Source: Treponema sp. (GTDB lineage: Bacteria > Spirochaetota > Spirochaetia > Treponematales > Breznakiellaceae). From it: a DNA stretch of 12,519 bases. The notes below the pieces were generated by a model. That model saw only the letters and a program-made list of their open reading frames with translations. It was not told the DNA's origin and searched no databases. A program made the translations under genes and the position numbers. Shown here piece after piece: positions 12,345-12,519 of the stretch (position 1 is its first letter; the number at the start of each line of letters is the position of its first letter). The stretch is taken from NCBI GenBank assembly GCA_031254175.1, contig JAIRUY010000118.1:1-12519 (forward strand). The letters are read 5' to 3'.

Positions 12345-12519
12345 TATTTGTTACCGGATTCAGCCTCAGAGAAATTCATTGAACCGCTGCCATCCATATC
12401 CCATAAGTAAACAACCGAACCATCCTGTAGATACACTTCTCCTGTCAGAAAACGGCCTTCTCCTGTCCAGTCACTTTCGGAAGACGCAATAAGGGCTCTG
12501 TAATTAAACTCCAAATTTG
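12344..12519 (-). CDS. C-terminal end of an unrecognised protein (partial)
   Basis: A minus-strand frame is open from the window edge to TAA at 12346-12344. It encodes the last 57 or so residues of a protein; recognisable pieces are NYRALIASSESDWTGEGRFL, TGEVYLQDGSVVYLWDMDG and NFSEAESGNK. The content is acidic, aromatic and glycine-rich, beta-strand-like, consistent with an exported or lipoprotein domain, but no family can be named. Its stop overlaps the ATG of the HtrA-like gene (TAATG), so it is almost certainly the upstream member of the same operon. Confidence 0.7.
   Translation of the reverse strand, partial: NLEFNYRALIASSESDWTGEGRFLTGEVYLQDGSVVYLWDMDGSGSMNFSEAESGNK

Noticed and set aside
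12202..12492. 96-codon plus-strand frame at the right edge
   Set aside because: It is opposite two coupled minus-strand genes whose TAATG junction is well formed.

Overview
The window looks like chromosomal DNA from a spirochaete, most likely Treponema or a close relative. The grounds are an ssrA (tmRNA) gene whose encoded tag (ANNDSYSYALAA) resembles my recollection of treponemal tags, a stand-alone OadA-type carboxyltransferase, a short group 2 sigma factor, and moderate GC with mixed codon use. No genus marker such as 16S rRNA is present, so the placement is an inference. There are no insertion sequences, CRISPR arrays, integrases or prophage genes. It reads as ordinary core chromosome.

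Layout, left to right. (1) 1-90 is the extreme C-terminus of a probable methyl-accepting chemotaxis protein (+). (2) 91-285 carries a candidate promoter and leader hairpin for the next gene, and on the opposite strand an open frame that looks like a gene remnant. (3) 286-2304 (+) is an oxaloacetate decarboxylase alpha-type carboxyltransferase with two near-identical biotinyl domains. A strong hairpin at 2315-2343 separates it from convergent genes. (4) 4158-2352 (-) is a two-gene unit: an exported LysM/degenerate-M23 (NlpD-like) protein followed by an RpoS-like sigma factor, the same order as nlpD-rpoS in gammaproteobacteria. (5) 4323-4808 (+) is a dCMP deaminase with a good promoter, ending flush against the stop of an unrecognised 328-residue protein (4809-5795, -). 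(6) 5889-6231 (+) is tmRNA. (7) 8148-6309 (-) is a signalling operon: HPt, then REC-HD-GYP (probable cyclic-di-GMP phosphodiesterase), then a REC-only regulator, with no histidine kinase in the window. (8) 8508-8284 (-) is infA (IF-1, GTG start), divergent from thrC (8642-10000, +). (9) 12519-9997 (-) is a tightly coupled operon: the end of an unknown protein, a lipoprotein HtrA-like serine protease, and a PduO-type corrinoid adenosyltransferase whose stop overlaps the thrC stop.

The genes are mostly housekeeping: pyruvate/oxaloacetate metabolism, threonine synthesis, dTMP precursor supply, translation initiation and ribosome rescue. Two regulatory or envelope clusters (nlpD-rpoS-like and HPt/HD-GYP/REC) and a periplasmic quality-control protease complete the set. 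I do not see a clearly novel defence or mobile system. The most interesting points are the recent-looking duplication of the biotinyl domain, the nlpD-rpoS-like pairing with an apparently non-catalytic LytM domain, two genes whose promoters put the transcript start at or near the start codon (possible leaderless mRNAs), a symmetric pair of hairpins flanking the tmRNA tag, and a corrinoid adenosyltransferase with an altered N-terminal nucleotide-binding motif.
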